Positions 23,367-35,085 are shown, numbered from the stretch's first letter. The stretch is DNA of 64,000 nt from Magicicada septendecula (GCA_034769895.1 CM068372.1:382931910-382995909), one strand, 5' to 3'. The notes: generated by a model not told the origin, from the sequence alone. Numbers and translations are program-made.

Positions 23367-23965
23367 CGAGGGACTACAAGACTCCAAGACTACCCGACTC
23401 CAGGACTTCCACAGCAATAAGAGTCATTTGTATCCAGGACGAAGAGGACATGCTTCAGATGCACCACACAAATAACAAGGTGACAAATAACCATGTATTC
23501 ATAAGAAACCGAGACTAAATCAAAAGACTTTAAATATCAAAGAAAAGAGAAAAAGAATAGACAATTAGATTCTAAGATGATTCAAATAACTGTATAATTG
23601 TAAATGTGTTGTGTTTGTACATTAAGTACCATAATATGAGAAGACTGTTAAACAATATAAGTTAACAGTAACTGTAACTTCAAAATCTATAATTATTAAT
23701 AATAAATGACAACCTCGTTACAAGAAGTAACAGTAAATAACACAGATGCAGTTATGAAGAGAATTTAATAGTTATAAAGAAAAAAAAGGAATTAGATAAT
23801 TAAAGATTAAATAAAATAATAAGTGAGCTAGCTGAGAGCAGTAGAAATTTTGATAATAATGTATTAGATTAAAACATTATATAATATGTTTGTGTGTAAG
23901 GTAGTATTAAGAATTATGCGTAATAAGCACAAAAAATTATGATAATTTGGAATCGTAAGATAGAT
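23367..23965. other. No recognisable gene
   Basis: AT-rich, A-biased. A short frame running out of the minisatellite (23294-23518) is not convincing. Confidence 0.5.
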
Positions 23966-25068
23966 TGTAACCCCTCTTTAACTTAGGCAGTAAAAAAAAA
24001 GATTTTTTTTTTGAAAATTTTTTTTTTTTTTTTTGAAAAGAGGGGCCACAAGTTAATTAGAACTAGACTAAAGCCTAGAGAAGCCAAAAATGCGCTGGAT
24101 CCAGTGAGACGGGACTTGCAATGAAAACTCATAAATTAAACAATTAATAAAACCCTTTTATTATTCTATCTCGCTTGGTAAACAAAATTAATAACAAAAT
24201 AAATAAACACAACAGTCATAATGTATTATTCCCTTAAATTGTCAATTAAAATAATTTATTCACCTTCAACAATGTCACCTGAAAATAATTATTAACACCT
24301 ATAAAATATATTTGCTAACTCTTTTGAAAATGAATTAAAATTTAAAATCATTACTATTCTTGAAATAAAGTTTCCTGTAAAATATTAATAATATAAAATT
24401 TATTTTATATGTTCTCTTTAAAATGATCCATTGAACTTAATGGAGATAAATGATATAGGCTCCTTGATAATATTAATTATAATAATAAATTCTCAAACAA
24501 ATTAATTAAAAATTAAATGGTGACAATTCATATACTTGTTATTAAAGTTAATTAAAATAAATTATTTTCTTAAAGAAATAATCAGCAGAGAATAATTGAG
24601 ATAGAATAAATACTTGCTATGAAAATTAAAAGGATATATAATCCTATGTTTCATTTTGCCTTTCTAAAAACCATATATCTAAACTCCCCACCAAAAATAC
24701 ATCTAAATGTACAATACATATAACCCCCCAAAATACACACACAAATGTACAATACATTACATGTTCCACAATACGATACAATTATACAAAGATTCCTTGC
24801 CACGCCCTTTTCTTACCCCATGAGGTATATTAATAATTCTTTTATAGACATCCATGTTAGGATTACAAAATTTAAGTGGTTCATAACACATGACATGTGT
24901 ATCAGATAATGCTTATGCACTTCAGTAGTCCCCAGGATATAATAACATTCAAAACTTGGCTAAGTGCCTAATACTGTTATACAATTCTGCCCCACTGGGC
25001 TCTATTACTGTGAGAAATAAAAATTTATAAAACAATGAACACCTCCCAGTTATCATAATTAATTAGTA

Positions 25069-25110
<42 letters not shown>

Positions 25111-25684
25111 ACATTACTAAGTTGGGAAAATAGAAATATGGCATGAATATTATAACCCTATGAAAAATACATTTGGCCCAGAGACCGACATGTTAGTTTG
25201 CCAGTTGATGCATAATTTAACCTGTCTCAACTACAAGTCTAATACTGTATGAACATGGAACCCCTCAGGATTAAACTTGTGAAAATCCACCTAACTACCC
25301 CAGAAATTTCTATACAATATGAACCAAATGAATTTAAAATTTATAAAATAAATATATAAAATGAACACTAAATTGAACTCGAGAAATTACCAATTAAATG
25401 AATGACTTAAAAGCTGTAAAGAAACACATATACTGAAATAAGAGGAAATTATACGTTTGAATGTTGGACTGTCTAAGATACATGCCAGTCTCTGGCCTGA
25501 CAATTTTACAACAATTTAATAAAATTTACAAATAATTTTACACCCAGTTCACACACTAAACTCTCCCGTTAATTGAAAATCAATTAAATGTTTAAAAACT
25601 TGAAAATGTTGTGGTTGATAGATAGAACTGGTTCACTGGGTCTTATTGAGTGCTGACTCTACGTGTACATAATATATTGGTTTT
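23966..25684 (-). repeat. Diverged LTR of the nested-element family
   Basis: Begins tgtaacccctcttt and shares the first 160 bases with the 2046 and 8434 LTRs, including a T-rich block, then gccac-aagtt, then agcctagagaagccaaaa and gcgctgg-tccagt. Beyond that the similarity fades to the same AT-rich style, so it is another subfamily. It runs into the PLE insertion at 25685, and its far end was not identified beyond 28827. Contains a (TA)n array at 25071-25107. On the plus strand cccctcttt and aaagagggg about 75 bases apart could pair. Confidence 0.6.
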
Positions 25685-25694
25685 TTTTTTTTTT

Positions 25695-25896
25695 CTTTTA
25701 TATAATTGCTAAACTGCTATAATTGTTTTTATTATTTAGACAAAGCTTTTCGTCATTACTGACATCTTCAGGTCTTAAACAACGTCTGTCAACTGTACGT
25801 TGTAGGCTTTTATACTTTAGGCCCCTCCCCTTATGTCATCGCCCCTCCTATTGGTTCTAGCTGCTACCGCTCTTCACGGGAACTTTGTCTACCTTT
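25695..25896 (-). repeat. Inverted terminal segment of the PLE
   Basis: Reverse complement of the PLE tail (about 28583-28790), from agtttagcaat to aaggtagacaaagt. It sits head-to-head with the direct repeat starting at 25898. Such inverted leading pieces are known in PLE pseudo-LTRs. Confidence 0.88.
25735..25781 (-). ncRNA. Hammerhead-ribozyme-like motif, inverted PLE copy
   Basis: Reverse complement of the motif at 25939-25984, with the same core bases on the minus strand. Confidence 0.5.
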
Positions 25897-25897
25897 G

Positions 25898-26069
25898 CTA
25901 AAGTATAAAAGCCTACAACATACAGTTGACAGACGTTGTTTAAGACCTGAAGATGTCAGTAATGACGAAAAGCTTTGTCTAAATAATAAAAACAATTATA
26001 GCAGTTTAGCAATTTTATAAAAGAAAAGTAAGGATGGCTGCTAATTTAAACAATACGAAGAATAAAACA
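25898..26069 (+). repeat. PLE direct terminal repeat (pseudo-LTR), left
   Basis: About 171 bp, almost identical to 28656-28827, from ctaaagtataaaagcc to aataaaaca. The start codon of the PLE protein at 26034 lies inside this repeat. Confidence 0.9.
25939..25984 (+). ncRNA. Hammerhead-ribozyme-like motif in PLE repeat
   Basis: Core CTGAAGA at 25947-25953 (C-U-G-A-N-G-A), then stem II GTCA/TGAC (25955-25958 with 25963-25966) capped by GTAA, then GAA at 25967-25969, then the self-complementary AAGCTT (25970-25975), a U as cleavage base (25976), and GTCT pairing with AGAC (25943-25946), extended by TTT/AAA. PLE terminal repeats are known to carry minimal hammerheads with a tiny or dimerising stem III, which fits. 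One unpaired T (25954) departs from the consensus. Confidence 0.55.
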
Positions 26070-26792
26070 TGCGAATTGCAAGCAGATAAATATAAAAATG
26101 TAAGGGAATTTTTTAAGTATTTAAAAATTAAAGCAAAATTGAAAAAAACGCTAGGGAAAATTTGGTTTAATAAACAGTGTTTAATTAACAAAATAACTCC
26201 AAAATACGCAAAAATTAAAATTAATAACAAAAGCAAAGTAGCAAACCAAGTGAAAAACATGGCGGAAAAAATATGGATAAAACTTGAAATTAAGAACTTA
26301 TACAGTAAAATAAATAAATATAACAAAGAAATGTATCAATTACATCAAAAATTATATACAAGTTACAATTATATAGAAATAGAAGAAATGAGAAAAGAGT
26401 TTGGTGAAAAATACATAGAAAAGAAAATAAGAAAAATGGAAGAGAGATTAAATAAGAAACTCAAGGAATTAATGGAAGGAACAAGAAATAAAAATAAAGA
26501 AAAAGATAAAGAAATAAAATTTGCTGAAAAAGTATTAAATTTAACAGAAACAAAGTTTACAGAAAATGAACATAAATTATTAGGGAAAAGTTTAAAATAT
26601 GCAACAAAAACAAACATAGATAAAGAAAATACAATAATAGAATGTGAAGAAATAATCGATAAAATAAAAAATGAAGAAACTAAAAAACAATTAAGAAGTG
26701 AAGTAAAACAAATAGTAGAAAAAATATGTAAGAAAAACAAAAATGTAAGAAATAAAAACGAAACACAAATAAAAAGAAATAAAGAGAATTAA
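26034..26792 (+). CDS. PLE protein, N-terminal part
   Basis: 252 codons, very Lys/Asn/Glu-rich, largely helical. Near residues 170-195 (LNLTETKFTENEHKLLGKSL) it has the segment that precedes the RT domain in PLE proteins. It ends at 26792, and the next frame continues the same family pattern from about 26783 in another phase, so it is the front of one broken protein and not a separate gene. The start at 26034 (aggATGGCTGC) lies within the terminal repeat, as is common for the group. The coiled-coil-like middle (residues 85-160) may serve protein or RNA contacts; that is inference. Confidence 0.75.
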   Translation: MAANLNNTKNKTCELQADKYKNVREFFKYLKIKAKLKKTLGKIWFNKQCLINKITPKYAKIKINNKSKVANQVKNMAEKIWIKLEIKNLYSKINKYNKEMYQLHQKLYTSYNYIEIEEMRKEFGEKYIEKKIRKMEERLNKKLKELMEGTRNKNKEKDKEIKFAEKVLNLTETKFTENEHKLLGKSLKYATKTNIDKENTIIECEEIIDKIKNEETKKQLRSEVKQIVEKICKKNKNVRNKNETQIKRNKEN

Positions 26793-28486
26793 AAAAGAAA
26801 ATCACGGAGAACAATTTGATAGTTATAAAAGCCGATAAAGGTAACACAGCAGTGGTAATGAACAAAACAGATTATATCGAAAAAGCAGAACAATTTATAC
26901 AAAAAGGACCATATAAAGAAATAAAATATGATTACACAAGTAAATTTCAAGCACAAACAAAGAAATTGATAAAAAAGACAACATATTTAACAGAATGGCA
27001 AAAGAAACAAAAAATAGAACATAATCCTGAAGCTCCAAAATTTAGATGTCAAATTAAGTTACATAAAAAAGAAATGCCATTAAGACCTATAGTATCATTT
27101 ATAAATTCGCCAACATACAAAATATCAAAAGAAATAAGTAAAAGAATCAAAATGGCATATGAAAAAGAAGAAATCCACAGCATAGAAAATAGTAAAAAGG
27201 TAATAGAAAGATTAAAAGAAATTACCATAACAAATAAGACAAAATTAATGTCATTAGATATAAAAGATATGTACACCAACATACCAATAGCAAAAACAGT
27301 AGAAATAATAAAGAAAAACAAATTAAGTAATGTAGAATGGAAAAACGAAATAACAGAAGGATTAGAATTATGCCTAAACCAGAACTACTTCAGATTTAAT
27401 AACAAATTTTACATACAAGAAAATGGATTACCAATGGGATCACCGCTTTCACCATTAATGGCAGAGATATTCATGAATAGCTTTGAAATCAAAATTTTAA
27501 AAGATATAGATAAAGAAAGAAGAATTAAAAAATGGATCAGGTATGTAGATGACATACTAATAGTTTGGGAAGGTGAAGTAAATGAATTTAAAAAATTTAC
27601 GGAACAACTAAATAACATAGAAAAAACAATAAAATTTCAAGAAGAAATTGGAGGATTAGAAATTAATTTCCTGGATATCAATATTAAAATTGAAGATAAC
27701 AAACTCAAATTCGATATATATAGGAAAGAAACATACTCAGATTTAATAATTCCACAAGAATCATATCATCCAGTAAATTATAAAATGGCAGCATTAAATT
27801 CATTTTGTTATAGAGCTATAAATTATCTAGAAAATGAAGAACTCAAACAAAAAGAATTAAAGAAAATACAACAAATAGCAAAAAATAATAATTACAACCC
27901 TAAAATAATTAATAGAATAGTTAAGAAAATAGAGGAAAATAAAGAAATAGAAAATAACAAAAAAGAAAAAACAAATGAAGAAAAGAAATATAAAGGAGCA
28001 ATAACATACATAGGATGTCAAACAAAAATGCTACAAAAATGTTTCGAAAAATATGAAATACAGATAGGAATAAAGAAAACGAAAAATGTATTCGAATATA
28101 TAAAAAATGATAAAACTGAAGAAATTCCATTAACAGAAAAAAGCGGCATATACAAATTAAAATGTGGGGAATGTAATAAGATATATCTGGGCGAAACTGG
28201 AAGAAAATTTAAAATTAGAATGAATGAACACGCAAAAGGAGAAGGGGTTAGAGTAACGAACTCACTATATGCAAGACATTTCAACGAATCAGGCCATAAA
28301 TTCATAAATCCCAAGGAAAATATGGAAATAATAAAAATAGAAAACAATCCGCAAAAAAGAAAATTAATAGAAGAACTAGAAATACTTAAAGTTAAAAAAG
28401 AAGATAAAAATAAATTAATGAATATAAAAGTGGATTTTACAAATGAAGAAATATTTTATTATATATTAAACAATAAACAAAAATAA
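26783..28486 (+). CDS. PLE reverse transcriptase with C-terminal GIY-YIG endonuclease
   Basis: Opens with IVIKADKGNTAVVM, the PLE lead-in. RT motifs in order: fingers PLRPIVS (about 27080), motif A SLDIKDMYTNIPI (about 27255), motif B GLPMGSPLSP (about 27427), motif C RYVDDIL (about 27541), then GLEINFLDI (about 27653). The catalytic aspartates are present. A linker leads to a GIY-YIG nuclease: SGIYKLKCGEC (about 28141), IYLGETGRKF with the catalytic arginine (about 28180), the NEH segment and ARHFNESGHKF (about 28270). Length near 560 codons with no internal stop. No ATG lies at its front; it belongs to the frame ending at 26792 through one frameshift. It would nick DNA and copy the element RNA at the nick. 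Confidence 0.88.
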   Translation, partial: RELKKKITENNLIVIKADKGNTAVVMNKTDYIEKAEQFIQKGPYKEIKYDYTSKFQAQTKKLIKKTTYLTEWQKKQKIEHNPEAPKFRCQIKLHKKEMPLRPIVSFINSPTYKISKEISKRIKMAYEKEEIHSIENSKKVIERLKEITITNKTKLMSLDIKDMYTNIPIAKTVEIIKKNKLSNVEWKNEITEGLELCLNQNYFRFNNKFYIQENGLPMGSPLSPLMAEIFMNSFEIKILKDIDKERRIKKWIRYVDDILIVWEGEVNEFKKFTEQLNNIEKTIKFQEEIGGLEINFLDINIKIEDNKLKFDIYRKETYSDLIIPQESYHPVNYKMAALNSFCYRAINYLENEELKQKELKKIQQIAKNNNYNPKIINRIVKKIEENKEIENNKKEKTNEEKKYKGAITYIGCQTKMLQKCFEKYEIQIGIKKTKNVFEYIKNDKTEEIPLTEKSGIYKLKCGECNKIYLGETGRKFKIRMNEHAKGEGVRVTNSLYARHFNESGHKFINPKENMEIIKIENNPQKRKLIEELEILKVKKEDKNKLMNIKVDFTNEEIFYYILNNKQK

Positions 28487-28655
28487 ATTAAAATAATAAG
28501 AATAACACACTAAAAAATGACGAAATGCAAAAGGTTATAAGTCAAGAATGAAGAAATTAACGGGAGATTCTTAAAGGAAAAAGGTAGACAAAGTTCCCGT
28601 GAAGAGCGGTAGCAGCTAGAACCAATAGGAGGGGCGATGACATAAGGGGAGGGGC

Positions 28656-28827
28656 CTAAAGTATAAAAGCCTACAACGTACAGTTGACAGACGTTGTTTA
28701 AGACCTGAAGATGTCAGTAATGACGAAAAGCTTTGTCTAAATAATAAAAACAATCATAGCAGTTTAGCAATTTTATAAAAGAAAAGTAAGGATGGCTGCT
28801 AATTTAAACAATACGAAGAATAAAACA
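28656..28827 (+). repeat. PLE direct terminal repeat (pseudo-LTR), right
   Basis: Partner of 25898-26069 with very few differences. It keeps the same start codon context but no frame follows. Confidence 0.9.
28697..28742 (+). ncRNA. Hammerhead-ribozyme-like motif, right PLE repeat
   Basis: Same core, stem II, GAA and AAGCTT palindrome as at 25939-25984. Confidence 0.55.
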
Positions 28828-29602
28828 TATATTGGTTTTGTATCACCTGATTTTGTCCATGGGGGTTAAGGTGGCAATCTCGTGGTCTACATTATAGGTG
28901 TTGGTGTGGCTTTCTGGCTATTCCTCCAGTAGACAAGAGGAGAGCTTTCTGGTGTTACAGCTTCAGGTCATGTTGTAGGCATTTTCTCGACGTGTTCGAT
29001 GGACCCGCAGTCGTGTACAGAACTAGCCAGACATAGTGTGAAGATTGATGAATTGAAAAATCTTCATTCTCTACCGGAGTACCAAAAAGCGGCCATGATT
29101 GATGAAGGGTGTAGCCAGACAGTCCTAATCACAATTATTTCTGGCAACTTCGTTTGCCTACAGCGGCTAGGCACCAGAATGCAGCACCAATCGAGTTTTC
29201 CTACCGCGGCTAGGCACCAGATGCCAGCACGTCTCAGGGACTTAATGAGCTGAGAATTAGTCTTATCTTCGCTAATAGAGCGCAGCAGCGATTAAAGCGC
29301 TATAAATTAGTACTGCGTTTAACTACAGGCCGTATATATACTGGTTTTGCGCCGTCTCTCCACTAGAGTTCGGCACAAGATAAGAGAATTATTTGTAATA
29401 TAAAAGTGCAAATTGCATGTAATACGCAAGTAAAAATAATAATGAGTTTAAAACTGAAAACCAAAAATAACTGAGAACCAAATTGTTAATAAAAAAATTA
29501 CATGAATTTTAATAAAACTTTCTGGTGTTATTTATTACAATTACACGCTCATTAAAATATAACATAAGAACATTAAGAGAGGTTCTTACCGTTATAATAT
29601 AT
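28828..29602 (+). other. Unassigned sequence with a short interrupted frame
   Basis: From 28999 a frame starts MDPQSCTELARHSVKIDELK and stays protein-like to about 29109, where the sequence changes to tgtagccagac…, an LTR-like start. TATA-like (about 29328) and AATAAA-like (about 29510) signals follow. No target duplication was found, so an LTR at about 29110-29544 is only a suggestion. The frame is not a known protein. Confidence 0.35.
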
Positions 29603-30732
29603 TGCAATGTGACAGGCAGTCACACTATATGTGAATGTATAGAACATAATTATGACCAGTGGTAACGAATGTCCAGGACAATTGGGGTATGTTTGAATGT
29701 AAGAATATTGATCAAAATTAAGAATAATTGTAGAAATTAGAAATAAGACATTATAAATAATATGAAGATATAGTTTAATATGTGAGCGAAGTGTTGTGTT
29801 GTGCGCGTATCAAATAGAAGGTTAAGAGGTTAAGGAAATTTATTCATATGTAGTTAAACGTGTTCTAGAAAAATCGAGACAACGTAAGTCAATGAACACG
29901 TGGTGAGTCCAGAATGTTCCTTAATTTAACATAGAATGTATAGGGATACGCCTGTGTGCAGATAATCTGTGATGTCATTCTACAGCGCTGCAGCATTCAT
30001 TGTACGAGATTATAAAAGCAGTCTGCAGTCAGTCGTGGAGGAGTCTTCATGTAGCGCTCAGCAAGAATAGTCTTCATACAGCACACAGTGAGAGCAGTCG
30101 CAGTGTAGTCAGCATCCAGTTCAACATCAATTCAGGCAGTCCTTGAGGCCTGTGGAGTCGAGATAGCAGCGAGTGTCGGCAGGGAACAACTACGGAGTAA
30201 GAGATCATCTACTACCGTTCCTGAGCTTCGTTTGCTGATCGTGGTGGCTGAAACAGACACATAGAGCAAGGCAGTTCCTGGAGGTGCTGGCTGGAACATG
30301 GATCATGGACGACAGATTGCTGGAGACCTGGACCGAGATCATCGACCAGGACGACAACAAAGACGACAAAGCAGGAAAGCAAAAATTGTAAACTAAATTT
30401 GTTTCACTAGTAAAGCTTTCAAAAGAAAAAGAACTTGAACTTTAAAATACTATCATTGTTTAAATTAAAGAAGACTTTTATTTCAAGTATAATTTTGTTA
30501 AAGAAGACTTTGAACATTGATAATTATATCACTGTTTAAATAAAGAAACATTTATTTCAATTAGAAGTTTGAAAGAAGATCTGAACATTTAAAGTTGTAT
30601 AATTTGTTTAAAATAACAAGAAACATTTTTAATACACGTTACTGTAAAGAAAGAGACAATAAATGTATATTAATCACTAATGGAGCATTCTTTTCTGCAA
30701 GTCTGGTCTGGGCTATAACCTGTTACCTTGCA
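29603..30732 (+). mobile_element. Solo LTR in a (TA)n site, 1.13 kb
   Basis: Starts tgcaatgtgacagg and ends ttaccttgca, flanked by atat at 29599-29602 and 30733-30736. A promoter-like block (attataaaagcagtctgcagtcagtcg, about 30011) fits an LTR reading plus. The right flank is a (TA)n array. Three other TG…CA elements here have the same atat flanks. Confidence 0.6.

Positions 30733-30765
<33 letters not shown>
30733..30765. repeat. (TA)n array
   Basis: About 16 TA units with one interruption, next to the solo LTR. Confidence 0.95.
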
Positions 30766-30767
<2 letters not shown>

Positions 30768-31043
30768 ATTAAATAAATATAAAATTTGTAAAATTATTAT
30801 AAGTTTGGGGTAAATTGACAGGTCTGGGATTGTAAAAATGTTTCATTGTTATACTAGGGGAGAAATTAACCTGTTCCAACAGGCAAAGAACACCTGCTCG
30901 ATTGTATGTGTGTTACGCGTGTATCTTGTGTGTGTTAGTGATGCATGTACAGACAGGAATCTCAGCTACCCTCCCCAATTAACTACTAAGTTACAATTTT
31001 TATAAAACGCACACACACACACACACACACACTTGCATAGCCG

Positions 31044-31128
<85 letters not shown>

Positions 31129-32207
31129 TCTCTCACTCTAAATTAAAAAGGAAGGTTATTTTTTATTTATTTTTGTTAGTCAACTTGTAGAACGGACGAC
31201 GTGATCTTGAGAAACATCCCAACATCAGAATCTTTTTCATATCTTTTAGTTTATCCAATTCAGTATACTTTTTCGTCCTTTTCATAGCTTAAAAATTTCA
31301 CTCCATCGTTACATCGTGTTCTGAATAGATTTCTCTGCCTCAGATTATAAACATTTGATGTTTTTTTTATTCTTGGATGTGGTCTTCCAACGTGGCTGTT
31401 TAGTTCCTGATGCGTGCTTGTACGGTATTATTCATTCTATGACGTCGGAAGTAGCAGTTCCATACATCCTGTGGCACTAATCATTGTCTAACTATTGTTC
31501 TACAAAATAATTAAAGAATTAATCGAGTTTCTCTTCCTCTGGAACTTGCCATGGATATACTGCCAGCACATTCTACATCTTTTCGAAGGAAAGCAAGTAT
31601 AGCACACATTAGGATTTTTGTGCTCCCTAAGTCATTTGAATGTGTATACTCGTGCAAAGTGACTACTGCAGCTTTTGAATTTTCCATTCATGAAAAATTA
31701 CTTTTAATCTTTCAAACTCTCTTTTCTATTGATTTAACCAAAAATCGGGAGCTTAGCTTGCACAACGTTTTCGCCCGGACGGAAACTACTCTCGTTGGAC
31801 ATTTGTGAAGTTCGTCTCGAAGAACAACATTGTATGAACACATAAGTTCTTCCTGCACTTACTATGTTTGGTTTCTATCTCGGTATACTAATGATGATTT
31901 CAAATTACTTTTTAGTTAAAAGGGAGAGAGAGAGATTTGGCTATGCGCGTGCCTGTTGTGCGTGTGTGTTTTTACCACACGCGGGCGCATACAAACAGCC
32001 ACCCCATCACTCTCTCTCTCCCTCTCTCTCTCCCCCTGAATTATATACTATTAAACCGTAAAGTCATTTCCTGGGTACCCAGATCACATGCTAACTCATG
32101 ACAGTGACCGAACAAATTGACGGCACTTCTAACATATTCAGAAATCTAGGTATAACAGTTTTTATGTAAGTAGTACTTATCATTAAATACAGCAGGAGTG
32201 AAAATGA
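30766..32207. other. Intergenic, two microsatellites
   Basis: (AC)n at about 31010-31031 and a long (TC)n at about 31045-31126; a weaker (TC)n at about 32008-32034. An 85-residue frame (31551-31808) has no recognised family. Confidence 0.6.
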
Positions 32208-32614
32208 TACAGTAGAAGCCCGATATAGCGCGGTCCGATATACCGCAGATTCGGATATAATGCGGTGAAGAGTATGTCGCCCGTTATTAGCGAAAATTCT
32301 TACTTGTAGAGAGTGAGTAAATTATGAATTGTTTATCGTGACTTCCGTAGCCACATTGGAATGCGTTGCGTTTATTGTAAACAAAGGCTTGTTGTTGGAA
32401 ACGGCATTGTAAACAACAGCCAGAATTGCCAGTTCAAGTGTACCTGTAGACATAAACAATTGCCCCGTATTTACAGTCTCTACATTTCTAAGAATTTATG
32501 CCAAGGCAAGCAGCCAACTAAATCCCTTCTCTCCCTCATACTTTTACAGTATAAGATCATACTCTGATATTATCTTATCAAAATGTATAGTCTTTGTCAT
32601 AAATTCGCATAGTG

Positions 32615-34158
32615 TGTGACGATTTAATTGAAACTGTAATCTTAAATAAATAAAAATTAAATTTGCGAGCGATTAAGTTTTTTTAAATCGCACTATTAAA
32701 CCTAAAGCCCCTGTACTAAATCAGAATGAGAATGAGAAGTGAATGAAAATCAACAGAAGCACTAATAAAAAGTCGAATTGTAAAAAATAAAAACTATTAA
32801 TATCACAATTAACCCTTTGCTAGTCATCATGCGGTGACCTGTTAGTTCCGGACTCAACGTGTTTATCGAGTCATCTGTAATTTAGGAAGATATAAAAATC
32901 ATAATGTTTGTAATTAGAAATTTTAAGGCACGAGTAGTAGTTAAAATAATTCACTTAAATTATATATGTATAATTAATGTATTGTTTTTGGTAATAAGAA
33001 TGTCAATTTAAATAAAAATAGGAACTATATTGTCGCGGAGTACTTGCACCTCTCCGTTGTTATGTGCCAGTCGAATCTAGTAGAGAGTCACTATGCTGCC
33101 GTCAGACCGTACAGACGTATGAGCGAGAGCTCCACGAAAATGCATTTGTTTTTTTAATTTAATTTTAAAATGTTAGCTACCACTGCTAAACGTGGCGAGC
33201 ATTGTGTAATGTGTGAATGATATAAAGATGTGTTAAGAAGAAAAATGTAATAAGTAAAACAGAAACTTAACTAGTAGTAAACAAGATGACGTCTCCCCTC
33301 AAGAGGTAAATACAAGTACAACCTTATACATGAAGAAGTGATCTGCTTAAACTTCATAAAGACACGTATACGATGCATAAGACGCTGACAAGGACCTCAG
33401 TGGATCTACACCTACTTTCGCAAAAGAAACTCCAATCTCCGCAGTGAACATCCTATCTAGTACTTGCCGAAGACACGGCCCAGATGATGATGCCGACTTC
33501 AAGAATTCCAAAGAGAGACACCCCAGGACGAGGTTACTACGACCAATTGTAAAGGTGACTCGATAGCTTGCCTATCGAGAGTTAATCATATTTGATACAC
33601 AACTCACATTAAAAAGAGACTTTTCAAAGACTATAAATTTTGTTTAAAATTAAAATGAGACAAGCTAAGAGTTTACTGTAAGATTCAATATCGTACGTTG
33701 TAAAACCTTAAATGTAAATGTAATTTATAATCACTTTAAGTAATAATACCATTCTTCAAATGGTAAAAGAAGTTTTGCAAGCGTCTAGATGAACTCAAAA
33801 TACTTAGAAGTCTTTGCTATAAATATACTTAAAGTAAACTCGGATCCGAGGTAAAAGAATACATAATCAGTTTGATCCCTAAGTTTTTATGAAAAGCATT
33901 TAAATATTTTAATCTAATTAATGATGTCATGGGATCTTTGAGTAACAGTTGTTAATAAAGAGAAGTCATCTTGTTACACATGAAAATGAGTGCATAAATC
34001 AGTGAAATACCTTCCCTTGTTTCCTTATAATTATCTTATGTAATTTGTTCAGTTAATTTGAGTTTAATAACAGTTCGTTACAACGTAGGCAGCCCATGTA
34101 ATTGGCAAGTGTCAGTTAAGATGGGTTCCCTGGATTTGTAACGTGGCAATACGTTACA
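32615..34158 (+). repeat. Left LTR of TRIM-like element
   Basis: 1544 bp, tgtgacg…gttaca. No indel relative to the right LTR. Confidence 0.92.
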
Positions 34159-35085
34159 AAATTGCGCAACTCTGCTTTACTCTGCTTTGCTGTGCTTTGA
34201 TTAGCTGTAAATAATAATTAATTGTGTATTGTGTTGTTGCTGTCTTGTAAAAGTAATTGTTTACAGAGTGTCACAAAATTGCGCCACTCTGCTACTAAAT
34301 AAACTAAATTTGTGTAAAGTGTAGCAGTAAATAAGGGAAAAGAAAATAATAATAACAGTGTAGTTGCATATTGTAAACACCCAGTCGTGGCCTGTTTGAG
34401 GAAATAAAGCGTGTTGAGAATTGTAGTAAGCAGCCACCCTCCCTCAATTGTGATAAACTGGTGCTTATGTAAACAATTGAAAACCTCCCTAGTGTGTATT
34501 ACAATGCATTGTGTAAAGTGTCTCCCTTCCGCATAGTTTGTTTAAGTATTGTTAAAGAGATAATAAGAATTACCTTCGTGAAGTTCCGCTTCTCTCGGTA
34601 GCATAAGATATTAGGATTATCAATAATCTAAAGTGGAGTATGGGATCCTCTTTAGATTATATTAGAGGTAAGTCTATGATATATAATTAAGAATTATATA
34701 TGTGTAACGTAACAGGTCACAACGGCGCCGACTGATAAGGGTAATGATGGGGGCAGAAAGGTGCCAAAAGATCATTAAAGAGTGCTGAAAGCTAACTTGT
34801 GTAGTTAGAGTAAGCCGATGTCAGTCGGGCCACGATATTGTGAGTTACAGATAATTAGGGAAATTAGTATTAAGAATTAAAATATAAGTTAGCATTGTAA
34901 GAAGTGAGATAATGGGAATTTCACGAAGGAGAACATTTAAATGAACAAGATCATTTAAAGAGAGATAGAGAAAACAAACCATGTACAAAAAATTAAACTT
35001 CACACACTGACACCAAACATACTCCAAGTCCCCAATGTGCGTTACTCACAAAACGCCCGTAACGTGAAATTTTAGCGGTGGAGTA
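34159..35085 (+). other. Non-coding centre of TRIM-like element
   Basis: The segment aaattgcgcaactctgct next to the LTR recurs at about 34275 as aaattgcgccactctgct. A ggcgccgactg sequence (about 34724) resembles a Gypsy-type primer site but is 560 bases from the LTR, so its role is unclear. A purine-rich tract ends at 35085. Confidence 0.6.

Larger units (their letters stand above)
25685..28826 (+). mobile_element. Penelope-like element, near complete, GIY-YIG type
   Basis: Flanked by a shared sequence atattggtttt (about 25674 and 28829), the likely target duplication. Terminal structure is typical of PLEs: a direct repeat (25898-26069 and 28656-28827) and an inverted partial copy at the front (25695-25896, inverse of about 28583-28790). 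Between them are an N-terminal frame and the RT-endonuclease frame, separated by one frameshift. The terminal repeats contain hammerhead-like motifs. PLEs replicate by target-primed reverse transcription using this one protein. Confidence 0.9.

Noticed and set aside
26369-26740. Hydrophobic minus-strand frames opposite the PLE (also 27049-28347)
   Set aside because: Lys/Asn-rich plus-strand codons read backwards give Phe/Leu/Ile-rich frames. The plus strand has clear RT and endonuclease motifs.
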